DNA of 64,000 nucleotides from Bog-756 sp963703145 (GCA_963703145.1 OY969793.1:2914001-2978000), one strand, 5' to 3'; positions 34,236 through 43,369 are shown, numbered from the stretch's first letter. Translations and numbers: made by a program. The notes: a model not told the origin generated them from the letters alone.

Positions 34236-34652
34236 GTGACCGACATTTCGTTCACGTTGGAAAAGAAGATGCCGACGACACCGGCCCATATCTTCCACGC
34301 TTGGACCGAGGAGTTTGGTACTTGGTTCGCTTCGCCGGGTGCAATTCGAATGCGCCCTTTCGAGGGCGAGCCCTACTGGTTCGACGTGGTGCACGAGGGA
34401 CACCGGCATCCACACTACGGACGCTTTCTCGCCTTGGAACCCAACCGGCTCATCGAGCAAACCTGGGTCACCGGCGAAGGTGGAACTGAGGGGGCGGAAA
34501 CGGTGGTCCGAATCGAACTAGCGCCGACCTCAGGCGGGACCATTCTTCGACTGCATCACAGTGGCTTTACGAACGAAGCGGCGGCTCAACGTCATGCTGA
34601 CTCATGGCCTCAGGTCCTTGCACACCTCGACGAGGTACTTGCGGTTCCTTAG
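34236..34652 (+). CDS. AHSA1-type SRPBCC protein
   Basis: The 138-residue protein has the AHSA1 pattern FTLEKKMPTTPAHIFHAWTEEFGTWFA, then GEPYWFDVVHEGHRHPHYGRFLALEPNRLIEQTWVTG and ETVVRIELAPTSGGTILRLHHSGFTNEAAAQRHADSWPQVLAHLDEVL. The GTG start is the natural one. Such proteins bind hydrophobic ligands or act as small stress proteins. It stands alone between two convergent units. Confidence 0.92.
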   Translation: MTDISFTLEKKMPTTPAHIFHAWTEEFGTWFASPGAIRMRPFEGEPYWFDVVHEGHRHPHYGRFLALEPNRLIEQTWVTGEGGTEGAETVVRIELAPTSGGTILRLHHSGFTNEAAAQRHADSWPQVLAHLDEVLAVP

Positions 34653-34762
34653 CCTCAGAGACCACTGCAGCGACGTGGAGGTGTGCCATGGGAGTGGGAC
34701 CTGGTCGTAGTCCTGCTCAACCAGCCAAGGGCCACAGCCCGACCTCGATCAGGGCTGCCGGT

Positions 34763-35536
34763 TCAGCGGTGCGCGGTGTATCCACCATCTATCGTGAACG
34801 TCTGACCAGTGACGAATGCGGCCTCGTCGGACAGTAGGTAGGCGACAGCCGTGGCTATCTCTTCAGGATAGCCGGGCCGACCGACGAGGTGACCCGAGGT
34901 GATCGGTGCAAGGGTGTCGCCGAGTGGACCCCCGAGCGCTTCCTGGAGATCCCTATCTACAACGACACCGGGCGCGACTGCATTCACACGAATGTTGCGG
35001 TCGGCGTATGAGGTTGCCACGTAGCGAGTAAGGGCGACGACTCCGGCCTTGCTGGTGCCGTACGCGGCGAGGGAGTTGCTGCCGTAGGTCGCGGCGACCG
35101 ACGCGGTATTGACGATCGCGCCACCGCCGCGCTCGATCATGGCCGGGATAGCGAAGCGGCAGCCCAGCATGACGCCGTCAAGGTTCACGCGCAACACGGT
35201 GTCCCAGGTCTCGAGCGGCATAGTGACGACGTCTTGGTCGGTGAGGTTGAGCTTGATTGCAGCTGCATTGTTATGGAGCACGTCGAGTGCGCCATACGCC
35301 GTGAGGGTATCGGCGACCATACGTTCAACTGAGTCTGGATCGGCGACGTCGGTGGCCTGAGCGCGGGCGGTGCCTCCATCGGTGTGGATCAGATCGACGG
35401 TTCCTTCGGCGCCGGCTTCGTCGATATCGGCGATGGTCACTGCGGCACCTTCAGCCGCGAGGCGGCGGGCGGTGGCGCGACCGATTCCCGAGCCTGCACC
35501 CGTCACGATCGCGATCTTGTCGTGGAAGCGTTCCAT
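34763..35536 (-). CDS. short-chain dehydrogenase/reductase
   Basis: The 257-residue classical SDR has GAGSGIGRATA near residue 12, NNAA for the NNAG motif, and the catalytic triplet Ser (VNTASVAA), Tyr and Lys in YGTSKAGV. The C-terminal FTIDGGYTAHR is the standard SDR ending. It lies 57 bp downstream of a zinc alcohol dehydrogenase on the same strand, so both probably act on one alcohol or carbonyl compound. Confidence 0.93.
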   Translation of the reverse strand: MERFHDKIAIVTGAGSGIGRATARRLAAEGAAVTIADIDEAGAEGTVDLIHTDGGTARAQATDVADPDSVERMVADTLTAYGALDVLHNNAAAIKLNLTDQDVVTMPLETWDTVLRVNLDGVMLGCRFAIPAMIERGGGAIVNTASVAATYGSNSLAAYGTSKAGVVALTRYVATSYADRNIRVNAVAPGVVVDRDLQEALGGPLGDTLAPITSGHLVGRPGYPEEIATAVAYLLSDEAAFVTGQTFTIDGGYTAHR

Positions 35537-35593
35537 GCTCAAAGTGTCGCGCGGCCGGCCCACAACCGATTTGCACCGCCCGAGCTATGCGCC

Positions 35594-36844
35594 CTATCGG
35601 CTGTCGATCGTGACCTTGATGGCTCCCGACGTCTCCTGCTCGGCCAGCACGGTGAAGGCGTCGCGCCACTCGTCGAGGCGAAACGAGTGGGTGAGCATCG
35701 GTGTCAGGTCGATCCGTCCAGATCCCACCATGTCCAGGAAGTGCGCAATGCCGTGCTGACGCACCCCCTCGACCTCCTCGATCCCGAAGGCGTTCGAACC
35801 TGTATAGATGATCTCCTTGGAGTACACAGGCGTGTCATCCCATTTGGCGGCACCGTGCATGCCCAGCTTCACAAGGGTGCCCCGGGCGCGAAGCACACGG
35901 CAGCCGACCTCCAACGTCTCGGCTGCCCCGATCGTGTCGTAGACAACGTCGATACCGCCCGGGAAGGCCATGGGAAGCCCGTCTGCGGGTTGCAGGACGC
36001 CCCCCGACCAGTCAGCAATCTGCTCGATGAGCTCGAGCCGCGGTTCGTGGGGGACGGTCGAGGCGCCGAAGGCTTCGGCCAGCCGACGTTGCGCATCGAA
36101 CCGGGCGACCACCATCACCTCGACCGTAGGGTGCAACTCCCGCAGGATTGCCACGGCGCACTGGCCGAGTGCGCCTGCACCGTAGACGACCACCTTGCTC
36201 CCTGGTTGCGGTGGATGGCGGGTGACAGCGTGGAGAGAAACCGCGAACGGGTCTGCGGTAACAACCTGCTCATCGCTCAGGCTGTCCGGCACCTTGAAGA
36301 GCATCGAGTCGTGCGCCGGCATGAGGTCGGCGAACCCCCCAGTGACGCCGGCGCACATGCCAATGTGGATCCCTGGAGCGAATGAGCCCTTCCCAAACGA
36401 GTGGCATTGGCTCAGGTCGCCCGACTGGCAGGCCGGGCACACCGGCGACACTCCTCGCGTCACGCACGTGAGCCATGGGTTGAGGGCGACCCGGTCCCCC
36501 GGTTCGAGCCCCTCCGCCTCCGGGCCGACAGCCACCACCTCGGCGATGACCTCGTGGCCCATGACGTGGGGGAACGACACAAAGCCCTTCATTGGGTTCT
36601 GCAGCATGCCTGATGCGTTGGCCGGGTCTACCAGGCTGGCGTAGTCGAGGAAGACCGCCTTGGACTCTGACCCGCAGATCCCCACCAGTCTCGGCCTGGT
36701 CACCACCCAGTCCGGGCGGAGAAAGCTGGGCTCGTCGATATCGATGAGCCGCGTCGGCGTCTGGGCGAGCATCCGCAACAGGCGATTGTCCGTTTCGCCG
36801 ATGGGCTGCACCTCCGGCTGTACCCCGTACATGAGTGCTTGCAT
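35594..36844 (-). CDS. zinc-binding medium-chain alcohol dehydrogenase
   Basis: The 416-residue MDR enzyme has the catalytic zinc region GICGSESKAV and GHE at 96-98. A structural zinc set is seen in Cys127, Cys136, Cys139 and Cys147. A Rossmann loop VVYGAGALGQCAV binds the nucleotide. It is longer than average because of an N-terminal extension and an insert near PADGLPMAFPGG. It forms an operon with the downstream SDR. A short, frameshifted copy of its nucleotide-binding core lies at about 20.2-20.3 kb. Confidence 0.9.
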   Translation of the reverse strand: MQALMYGVQPEVQPIGETDNRLLRMLAQTPTRLIDIDEPSFLRPDWVVTRPRLVGICGSESKAVFLDYASLVDPANASGMLQNPMKGFVSFPHVMGHEVIAEVVAVGPEAEGLEPGDRVALNPWLTCVTRGVSPVCPACQSGDLSQCHSFGKGSFAPGIHIGMCAGVTGGFADLMPAHDSMLFKVPDSLSDEQVVTADPFAVSLHAVTRHPPQPGSKVVVYGAGALGQCAVAILRELHPTVEVMVVARFDAQRRLAEAFGASTVPHEPRLELIEQIADWSGGVLQPADGLPMAFPGGIDVVYDTIGAAETLEVGCRVLRARGTLVKLGMHGAAKWDDTPVYSKEIIYTGSNAFGIEEVEGVRQHGIAHFLDMVGSGRIDLTPMLTHSFRLDEWRDAFTVLAEQETSGAIKVTIDSR

Positions 36845-36938
36845 GGCGCCATCGTAGGGCTCAGCCAGCGCGTCGTAGCGGTCCGGGCCTCAGTTGGCTC
36901 TGCAGAGCAATCTTGTTCCCGAATGACTTCTTTGGGTC

Positions 36939-37343
36939 TTAGGCCCCGTCAAAGAACCGGTCATGCGTCTCCGGGTCGTCGGGGAGGTCCCAGAGATCGG
37001 TGATGCGACCTTCACCATCGAATGCGAGGAGGTGCACCTCATGAACGTCCAGGGTTGCACCGTCAGGCCTGCTTGCTGTCTCACGAATAGTGACCACGGC
37101 GTGAAGGTCGTCGGCAAACACGTCTGAGATGTCGAGCTTTTGCGTTCCTCCTGTGACCTCAAACGTCCCGACCAGTGCCGCCGTGATGTCCTCAAGGCCG
37201 GTGTGGTCCCCGCTGAGAGGACCCGAGCCGTTGAAGTGGAACACTGCCTTTGGTGCGAGGTTCTCGAGTGCGCTAGCTAGATCAAGATTGGCGAACGCTG
37301 CATAGGCATCGCGGACTTTTTGAACATTGGGGTGCTCTGACAT
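36939..37343 (-). CDS. SnoaL-like / NTF2-fold protein
   Basis: The 134-residue protein matches SnoaL-like proteins: VRDAYAAFANLDLASALENLAPKAVFHFNGSGPLSGDHTGLEDITAALVGTFEVTGG, closing with LAFDGEGRITDLWDLPDDP. ATG at 37343 follows GAAGGAGTCATC. Proteins of this type bind or isomerise small ligands; no catalytic set was recognised. Monocistronic. Confidence 0.88.
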   Translation of the reverse strand: MSEHPNVQKVRDAYAAFANLDLASALENLAPKAVFHFNGSGPLSGDHTGLEDITAALVGTFEVTGGTQKLDISDVFADDLHAVVTIRETASRPDGATLDVHEVHLLAFDGEGRITDLWDLPDDPETHDRFFDGA

Positions 37344-37553
37344 GATGACTCCTTCGCCGAGGGACACCCCCTTCTTCCGTGAGGAGGCCGTATCTGCTTA
37401 CCAGCAACACGGCAGGATTGCTCAGGATCCAGTGTTCACCCGATACGCCCAGCAGAACCGGCAGTTCTCGGCGTTTCTCAGGCTCAATATTGCTGGGTGT
37501 TCTGCCGATAAGGCCATGACGATCTCTGCTGCCTAGTCGAAGGAGACGAAAAC

Positions 37554-38309
37554 GTGGTTAGTCAGACTCGACAGGCTCGGACATGGAGATGGATCTCGGT
37601 CGCTGCGGCCTCCTTGGGAAGTCTGGCGGGTGCCTTAGCCGGAACTGCAAACGCGAGCGCGGCAACATCCCCGTTTCACGGTCAGACGGCGAGTCAGGTT
37701 CTGACTGAGGCTGTGGCGGCATCTACGCAGGAAGGTTCGGTTCACGATGTGGCCGTCTTCACCTCCGGCAAGATCTCCACTGCTTTCGTGCAGGACTCGA
37801 CCTCCCACTCGGGCCAGCAATCGATAACCATCGGCAAGACTGAGAGGGCATCAGTCATACTCCTCGACAACGTCGCCTACATCAGCGGCAACAAGCAGGC
37901 GGTCGTCGGATTCTTCGGATTCCCGAAGAGCCTCGGTTTGGCGCTGGCCGAAAAGTGGATCTCATTTCAGCCCACTGATCAGGGTTATTCAACTGTCTCA
38001 GCAGGTGTAACCCTGCCGGCGGTCCTCAAAGAGTTCGCTCCTACTGGACCGTTGTCCATGAGTGGACAGAAGAAGGTGGATGGGAAGTCGGTCGTCGGGA
38101 TCTCTGGGAAGATCCCGGGTGGCCGCGAGACGTTGTACGTTGCCACGAGCGGGAGCCCACTCCTAGTCGCCGTGCAGGCCTCGGGTCACAATGGCAAGCA
38201 CTCCGGAACGGAACGGATCACGTTTTCGCGATGGGGAGAGTCGGTGAATCTAAGCGCACCGAGTGGAGCAGTCCCACTTTCAGCCCTCGCCAATGCCCAG
38301 TCCACATGA
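37554..38309 (+). CDS. secreted protein, LppX/LprG-like possibility
   Basis: The 251-residue product has an Arg-rich N-terminus and a signal peptide to about residue 37 (WISVAAASLGSLAGALAGTANASAA). The mature part has VLTEAVAASTQEGSVHDVAVF, repeated beta strands such as GKTERASVILLDNVAYISGNKQAVVGFFG, and a C-terminal half-barrel. This pattern resembles mycobacterial LppX/LprAFG lipid-carrier folds, but there is no lipobox cysteine and the resemblance is weak. GTG start follows AAGGAGACGAAAAC. Confidence 0.72.
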   Translation: MVSQTRQARTWRWISVAAASLGSLAGALAGTANASAATSPFHGQTASQVLTEAVAASTQEGSVHDVAVFTSGKISTAFVQDSTSHSGQQSITIGKTERASVILLDNVAYISGNKQAVVGFFGFPKSLGLALAEKWISFQPTDQGYSTVSAGVTLPAVLKEFAPTGPLSMSGQKKVDGKSVVGISGKIPGGRETLYVATSGSPLLVAVQASGHNGKHSGTERITFSRWGESVNLSAPSGAVPLSALANAQST

Positions 38310-38326
38310 CCGGGATGGCAGGCAGT

Positions 38327-38350
38327 TGTCCCGGTGGGACTCACGGGACA
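38327..38350 (+). terminator. terminator hairpin
   Basis: TGTCCCG pairs with CGGGACA, 18 bp past the stop of the secreted-protein gene. Confidence 0.5.
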
Positions 38351-38405
38351 GGGCAACGGTCCGTTCGCAGTAGGTACCAGGCTGGAGGTCACCTAGCCTG
38401 GAGGC

Positions 38406-39068
38406 GTGTCTGGTGACGACCACGTGGCAACCGCCCGAGATGTTTACGACACGGCCGCGCAAACGTATGTTGACTCCGTAGGCACTGAGCTCAGCCCGGC
38501 GACTGAGTCCCCCATTGACCTGTCGCTGATCGTCGCCTTCACCGATCTGGTCAAGAGGCAAACCGTAAGTCGCGTTGCCGATGTCGGTTGCGGACCAGGC
38601 CGAGCGGCAGCATTCATGGCGGATCATGGCCTCGATGTTGTTGGCGTGGACGTGTCCCAAGCAATGGTCACCATCGCCAGCACCGCGCACCCACACATCC
38701 AGTTCGAAGAGGGGCAACTCGATGCGCTTCCCATCGAGACAGGAGTGCTCGCTGGTGCCGTCTGCTGGTACTCGATTATCTATACACCTCTGCATCGACT
38801 CGGCGAGACGTTCGGCGAACTGGCGAGGGTCTTGATGCCGGGTGGCTATCTGCTCATCGCATTTCAGACGGAGGGTGAGCCAATACACCGAGAGAATGCC
38901 TTCGGCACGCACCTGCCGCTCACCAGCTACAGACACAGCGTGCAAGAGGTCGTCGGTTGCCTGGAAGGCAGAGGGTTCACGATCTACACCACCTGTCTCC
39001 GGGGAGCCGAACTGGAACACGAAACTACGTCGCAGGGATTTGTCATCGCCACAACCTCACCCTCGTAG
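38406..39068 (+). CDS. class I SAM-dependent methyltransferase
   Basis: The 220-residue Methyltransf_11/25 enzyme has motif I VADVGCGPGRAAAFMADHG, motif II VVGVDVSQAMV, an acidic region LDALPIETGVLAGAVCWYSIIYT, and RVLMPGGYLLIAFQ. The substrate loop holds HRENAFGTHLPLTSYRHS. GTG at 38406 sits almost on a GGAGG sequence, so the transcript may be near-leaderless or the true start slightly downstream. Substrate unknown. Confidence 0.9.
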   Translation: MSGDDHVATARDVYDTAAQTYVDSVGTELSPATESPIDLSLIVAFTDLVKRQTVSRVADVGCGPGRAAAFMADHGLDVVGVDVSQAMVTIASTAHPHIQFEEGQLDALPIETGVLAGAVCWYSIIYTPLHRLGETFGELARVLMPGGYLLIAFQTEGEPIHRENAFGTHLPLTSYRHSVQEVVGCLEGRGFTIYTTCLRGAELEHETTSQGFVIATTSPS

Positions 39069-39212
39069 CTCCTGAACCCCGACCCCGGTACACCTGTCCG
39101 GTTGAGATTGGTGACGATCCATTCGCTGGAGCGGCGCATTTGGACCGGGACGGTCGCCTCCGATACCAGGCCCGTCAGTTTCACTGCTTGGGTTGGAGGC
39201 AGAATCAGAGTC

Positions 39213-39854
39213 GTGGAGCGACTCACCAATCAGCAGATTCTCGACGCGGGCCTCGCCGACTGGCGAAAGTTGTCCCAACCCCTGCAAGCCCGTTACCTGA
39301 TCCCGAACCTTGGAGAGGCAGCGGACTTCGCTGTCGCAGTGGCTGAAGCTGTCGGGCCAGATGGCCGGCACCTCGAATTGAAATTGGCCTACGGCGTTGT
39401 TGATCTCTCGCTGTGTACCCATAATGAGGACGGTCGTTGGGTAACGCAGACGGACGTCGACTCAGCCAGGAAGATCAGCGCGATCGCCCAGGCGAAAGGG
39501 CTGAGGCCCGATCCGGCAGCCGTAACCCAGCTTGAGGTCGGGCTGGATACCGTACACGAGGACAGGATTGGCTCGTTCTGGTCGGTTCTCCTCACGGGTA
39601 GTCCGGACAACAAGGTCCATGACTCGATCTTCGACCCCAGCGGTCGGGTCCCAGCCATCTGGTTCCAGGGCACGGATGACCACGAGACGCCTCGTCAGCG
39701 CTGGCACTTCGACCTGTGGCTCGCACCCGAAGTGGCCGACGAGCGGATCGCTGCAGCTGTGGGTGCCGGCGGGTCTGTCGTCGAACGTCTGGAGCGCCGT
39801 CCTTCACGGTTCTCGCAGATCCGGGTCTGCATCTGCACCGCAGCGGGTCGCTGA
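39213..39854 (+). CDS. pterin-4a-carbinolamine dehydratase-like / VOC fusion
   Basis: The 213-residue protein joins two domains. Residues about 1-100 are PCD/DCoH-like (RLTNQQILDAGLADWRKLSQPLQARYLIPNLGEAADFAVAVAEAV, HLELKLAYGVVDLSLCTHNEDGRWVTQTDVDSARKI). Residues about 110-210 are a Glyoxalase_6-type VOC domain (IGSFWSVLLTG, IWFQGTDDHETPRQRWHFDLWLAPEVA). Such fusions recur in actinobacteria under VOC names. The GTG start at 39213 is the one adjoining the conserved domain, though without a good ribosome site. The VOC part may bind a pterin-like or other small molecule. Confidence 0.8.
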   Translation: MERLTNQQILDAGLADWRKLSQPLQARYLIPNLGEAADFAVAVAEAVGPDGRHLELKLAYGVVDLSLCTHNEDGRWVTQTDVDSARKISAIAQAKGLRPDPAAVTQLEVGLDTVHEDRIGSFWSVLLTGSPDNKVHDSIFDPSGRVPAIWFQGTDDHETPRQRWHFDLWLAPEVADERIAAAVGAGGSVVERLERRPSRFSQIRVCICTAAGR

Positions 39855-39991
39855 ATCAGGCGTCTACGAGGTCCCGAGCATTTGGCCAACAAGGGGCTCC
39901 TTACTCGTGTCGCTCAGGGTGACACCCTTCGCCCTGATGCAGTGGAGGCATCTCCTGAATGCCGGGCGGGCTGCGCTTAGGTGATGCGGTC

Positions 39992-40010
39992 CTCAGCTCG
40001 CCTAGCTGAG
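39992..40010. repeat. dispersed CTCAGC hairpin, copy F
   Basis: CTCAGCT-CGCCT-AGCTGAG, 7-bp perfect stem, 138 bp past the PCD-VOC gene and 141 bp before the next plus-strand gene. Confidence 0.6.
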
Positions 40011-40150
40011 AACCCTCTGACCTCGGTGTTCGTGCCGTAAGACGTTCCAGAATTCGGGCATTCCATACTCCGATCTAGCGACGTAGCTCCTAGAAGTGCA
40101 GCTGCAACGCAGTCCTGCACACACCGCGGTGACTAGAGAAGAATGGCCGA

Positions 40151-40867
40151 ATGGCCCTTCCAGTTTCCTATCAACTCGCCGACGGGATCGCGACGATCGC
40201 TTTGGACGACGGTAAGGCCAACGCACTCTCGTTGACAATGCTGTCAGCGGTGAACGAGGCGCTTGATCGGGCCCTGAACGACAAGGCGACCGTCATCCTG
40301 ACCGGGCGGCCCGGGATCTTCTCGGGTGGCTTCGATCTCAAAATACTGACTGGCGGTGGTCCTGATGCCGCGCAGATGCTCGAGGAAGGGTTCCTCTTGG
40401 CGCTTCGACTACTGGACCATCCGTTTCCGGTGGTCATCGCGTGTAACGGCCATGCGATAGCCATGGGGAGCTTCATTCTCATGTCGGCCGATTACCGCAT
40501 TGGCGTGGAGGGCCCGTACCGCCTAGTTGCCAACGAAGTGGCCATTGGCCTCACGATGCCTCGGGCAGCGATCGAAATCTGTCGCCAGCGCCTTGCGCCG
40601 GCACACTTCAATCGGGCAGTCATACTCGCCGAGTCCTACACACCTACCGATGGTGTTGCAGCAGGATTCTTGGACCGAGTCGTAGAGGATACCGACCTCA
40701 CGCAGACCGCAACCTCGGTTGCCGAGCACCTCAGTACCCTTGACCAGCGCGCTCATGCAACCACCAAGATGCTCGCTCGAGCTGAAGCCATCGCAGCCAT
40801 CAGGAATGGACTGGAAGCAGACAGGGAGATCTTTCGGAACCTGGGCAAGGCTGCGTCCGTGGACTGA
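40151..40867 (+). CDS. enoyl-CoA hydratase/isomerase (crotonase) family protein
   Basis: The 238-residue crotonase has the CoA oxyanion-hole motifs GIFSGGFDLKIL and the second segment NGHAIAMGSFILMSADYRIG. DGKANALSLTMLSAVNEALDRAL is the usual N-terminal frame. The hydratase Glu pair is not obvious: EVAIGLTMPRAAIEICRQRL occupies that region, so an isomerase or hydrolase role is as likely. It is monocistronic and not near other beta-oxidation genes. Confidence 0.9.
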   Translation: MALPVSYQLADGIATIALDDGKANALSLTMLSAVNEALDRALNDKATVILTGRPGIFSGGFDLKILTGGGPDAAQMLEEGFLLALRLLDHPFPVVIACNGHAIAMGSFILMSADYRIGVEGPYRLVANEVAIGLTMPRAAIEICRQRLAPAHFNRAVILAESYTPTDGVAAGFLDRVVEDTDLTQTATSVAEHLSTLDQRAHATTKMLARAEAIAAIRNGLEADREIFRNLGKAASVD

Positions 40868-40939
40868 CGTAGCGGGCGCACACGTTGGGAATGGGACAGA
40901 GGCAGGGCGTTGTTCGTTCGGTCAGGTGGCGGCGCAGTC

Positions 40940-41230
40940 ATGACCACTCTCAGCTTCATGGCGCTCAAGCGAATGGACCATGTCGGCGTCCTCGTCGACA
41001 ACCTTGAGACGGCTACCGCGAAGAGTCAAAGTGCCGGGTATGTCCGCCCGCCGGCGCTCGGAAACAACGGGTCGCTAATCGTCGAGGTCCTCCGCGAGCA
41101 CCCCGTGCCGACCCGACCCAGCGACATGATCCCTTCTCGAGAGCGGATCGGAGACGTTGCCGGCTGTGAGCTCGGCAACAGTGCCACCACTATCTATCGA
41201 CCCGGACGGTCACGTGGACCGCACGGGTGA
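40940..41230 (+). pseudogene. degraded VOC gene fragment
   Basis: The frame starts like a VOC protein (MALKRMDHVGVLVDNLETATAKSQSAG), but the next 70 residues lose VOC character. The remnant IDPDGHV, the normal closing motif, lies in another frame at about 41198. It overlaps the 3' end of the convergent VOC gene by 21 bp. Most likely a decaying VOC paralogue. Confidence 0.45.
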
Positions 41231-41740
41231 ACCAAATCTGATGAGATTTCCATCAGGGTCAGCACTTGATCCCTCACGTTTGCCGTAGTCCTCGTCCTTT
41301 GGGCCGATGACATCGATCCCTGCTCTTCTCCACTCCTCAGCGACTGTGTCGGCATCGTTGCAATGGATGTAGAGAGCACTTTTACCTGCGACTTCATTCC
41401 CCTCAACTTGGGCAAGGTGGATCGTTAGGTCTCGATCACGGTGAGCAAAGGCGTAGGCATCGTTGTGGAACGACACCTCGAACCCTGCACGCTCAAACCA
41501 GCTCGCTGAGCGGACGACGTCGGCAACCTTCAATATCGGCTCGAACCCCGAGACCAGCCAGGTGCCTGACACGAGTTGCAGTTGGCCGTCCCGCTGTCCA
41601 TTGAGACCGGCAAGGCAGTCGTGGCAGATCGGCAGATCGGGATGCGACCGCAATCTGACCCACCACTCCACCGATCTTGAGCAGCATGCACAGGTCTCGG
41701 CCACGGCCGACAATGCTAGAGGGTCTCTTGGGATCTGCAA
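41210..41740 (-). CDS. VOC protein with N-terminal zinc-ribbon-like segment
   Basis: The 176-residue frame has an N-terminal CxxC...CxxC set (CACC, then CHDC about 20 residues on), followed by a VOC domain from about residue 66 (PILKVADVVRSASWFERAGFEVSFHND) ending in SADPDGNLIRFGSP. Bleomycin-resistance-like proteins have this second module. The frame opens at TTG; other starts (TTG at residue 10, GTG at 13) lie close by and none has a ribosome site. The zinc-ribbon addition is unusual for a VOC protein. Confidence 0.75.
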   Translation of the reverse strand: MQIPRDPLALSAVAETCACCSRSVEWWVRLRSHPDLPICHDCLAGLNGQRDGQLQLVSGTWLVSGFEPILKVADVVRSASWFERAGFEVSFHNDAYAFAHRDRDLTIHLAQVEGNEVAGKSALYIHCNDADTVAEEWRRAGIDVIGPKDEDYGKREGSSADPDGNLIRFGSPVRST

Positions 41741-41816
41741 CGGGTGCCGATCCGATCACTGGGCTCCGCCGGCCGGGCAGCCGAGAACACTGGAGGCTTT
41801 TGGCCCAACCAGAGGT

Positions 41817-42173
41817 TCAGTCGGCGACCCACGCGATAGCCGCGGCCCGTTTTGCGATCGGGAAGGTCTTCGTTTCGCCGGGAGTCATCCAGCCAAAGAG
41901 ATCAGTCAGATGTTGCATCCACTCGATGTCGGTCACCAATGCAATCCGCTTCCAGGCGCGAAAGTGCTCAAAGCCCAATTTGAGATCCTGCCACATGGCC
42001 CCACCAGTCATTCCGTCGAAGTCGATCATCACAATAACGAATCGGACCTCGCCGCTCGCAGCGGCCTCTTCAAGGGCGGGTAACACGATGTCGCGATAAT
42101 CCTCGGCCCGGAGTTTGCCGGCAGCCTCAAATCCAATGACTCCCGAGGGCATGTCATCGAGTCTCGTGATCAC
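41817..42173 (-). CDS. SpoIIAA/STAS-like protein
   Basis: The 118-residue product matches the SpoIIAA-like (DUF3478) group: VIGFEAAGKLRAEDYRDIVLPALEEAAASGEVRFVIVMIDFDGMTGGAMWQDLKLGFEHFRAWKRIALVTDIEWMQHL, then PGETKTFPIAKRAAAIAWV. The STAS-like alpha/beta fold is seen in the strand-helix order. These proteins are single-domain and of unknown function; the phosphorylatable Ser of true anti-sigma antagonists is not evident. GTG start. Confidence 0.88.
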   Translation of the reverse strand: MITRLDDMPSGVIGFEAAGKLRAEDYRDIVLPALEEAAASGEVRFVIVMIDFDGMTGGAMWQDLKLGFEHFRAWKRIALVTDIEWMQHLTDLFGWMTPGETKTFPIAKRAAAIAWVAD

Positions 42174-42493
42174 TCAGCATCACCACCGTTCGTGAATGTC
42201 GAGCTTTGCACAGGCCCAGGCCCGGCGCCCCACCAGCTCGGCCATGTGTGACAGCGTTCAGCACCCGGATGGTGAACCCGTGGAATCCGGACATTGCCCG
42301 CCAGTGACAATCTGTCCGGTCTCGGCTCTCTGCACTCTCTGCTCGAGTGGTCCGGCCCCATGAATACCGCCGTCCTCTTTGAGGCAGGGGATGACCTTTC
42401 GCTCTATCAATTGATTCCCGATCGGAGTACCGTTCACTTGGGTGCCGATTGCGGCAGAGGGCGTAATTGCAGTGCGGTCAGGGGGAGCCCCGG
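42174..42493. other. 320-bp gap
   Basis: Divergent promoter region of the STAS-like and pentapeptide-repeat genes; GGGGGAGCC is the ribosome site of the latter. No gene or hairpin recognised. Confidence 0.4.
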
Positions 42494-43369
42494 ATGTGGT
42501 TGATTCCAAAATGTCCGTCAGTCGCGGCCCGGAGAGTTCTAGGCATCGGGCTCTCCGGAGTTGTCGCTATTGCGATCGTCAGCGTCGGGTTGAGTCCTTC
42601 GGCGTACGCACGAACAGTGCGCCCAAAGAAGCCCGGTCCGGCCAGCGGGGTGACCGCCCAGCCAATCGATCAAGGAGCCGTGGTTTCCTGGGTTCCGCCC
42701 GCATCCAACGGTGGATCCCCCATTACTGGGTACCTGGTTCAGGTCGGTGACAGCACCCGGGCTGAGAGCTGTACGACGAGCACTGCCACCACTTGTACGG
42801 TCACGGGACTGATGGATGGACGCCAATACCGGGCCAAGGTCCGCGCCGTTAACGCGGTGGGCCAAGGATCGGCCGTGTTGAGTGCCAAGTTCACGCCAGG
42901 GCAATCTCCCGATTGCTACAACTTGGTACCCGGGGCGAACCTCGAGTACTGCCCCTTGAACCAGGAACACGTGAATCTTGCCGGACTTGACCTGGCAGGG
43001 GCCGACTTTTGGGGAGCAAAACTGGTGGGTGCGGACTTCGCGGGTAGCGACCTTGCCGGAGCACTGTTCGGAGGCAATACCCAGGCGCAAGCTGACCTCA
43101 CTTCGGTCATTTTCTCGGGTGCCAACCTAACGGGTGCGACTCTCGATGGTACGTACCTGTATACGAGCGGCTTTGATGGCGCCACACTGATCGACACGAG
43201 TTTCGCCGGGGCGACGCTCATATTCGTCGACTTCTCTGGTGCGAATCTGACCGGCTCCGACCTCAGCCAGGCAGATCTGTTCCAGTATCTTTCATGGTCA
43301 GACACCACATGCCCGGACGGAACGAACAGCGATAGCGATGGGGGCACTTGCGCCCATAACCTCGGCTAA
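42494..43369 (+). CDS. secreted fibronectin-III / pentapeptide-repeat protein
   Basis: The 291-residue protein has a signal peptide or anchor at about 10-40 (ARRVLGIGLSGVVAIAIVSVGLSPSAYA). An Fn3 domain follows at about 48-135 (GPASGVTAQPIDQGAVVSWVPPASNGGSPITGYLVQ, then VTGLMDGRQYRAKVRAVNAVGQG). Pentapeptide repeats of A(D/N)LxG type fill about 155-270 (LAGLDLAGADFWGAKLVGADFAGSDLAGALF, GANLTGATL, GANLTGSDLSQADL), folding as a right-handed beta-helix. Cysteines near the C-terminus (CPDG, CAHN) may close it. A surface-binding role is inferred. Confidence 0.88.
   Translation: MWLIPKCPSVAARRVLGIGLSGVVAIAIVSVGLSPSAYARTVRPKKPGPASGVTAQPIDQGAVVSWVPPASNGGSPITGYLVQVGDSTRAESCTTSTATTCTVTGLMDGRQYRAKVRAVNAVGQGSAVLSAKFTPGQSPDCYNLVPGANLEYCPLNQEHVNLAGLDLAGADFWGAKLVGADFAGSDLAGALFGGNTQAQADLTSVIFSGANLTGATLDGTYLYTSGFDGATLIDTSFAGATLIFVDFSGANLTGSDLSQADLFQYLSWSDTTCPDGTNSDSDGGTCAHNLG

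Noticed and set aside
35384..36385. 333-codon frame on the plus strand
   Set aside because: Antisense to the zinc alcohol dehydrogenase and SDR genes; no domain.
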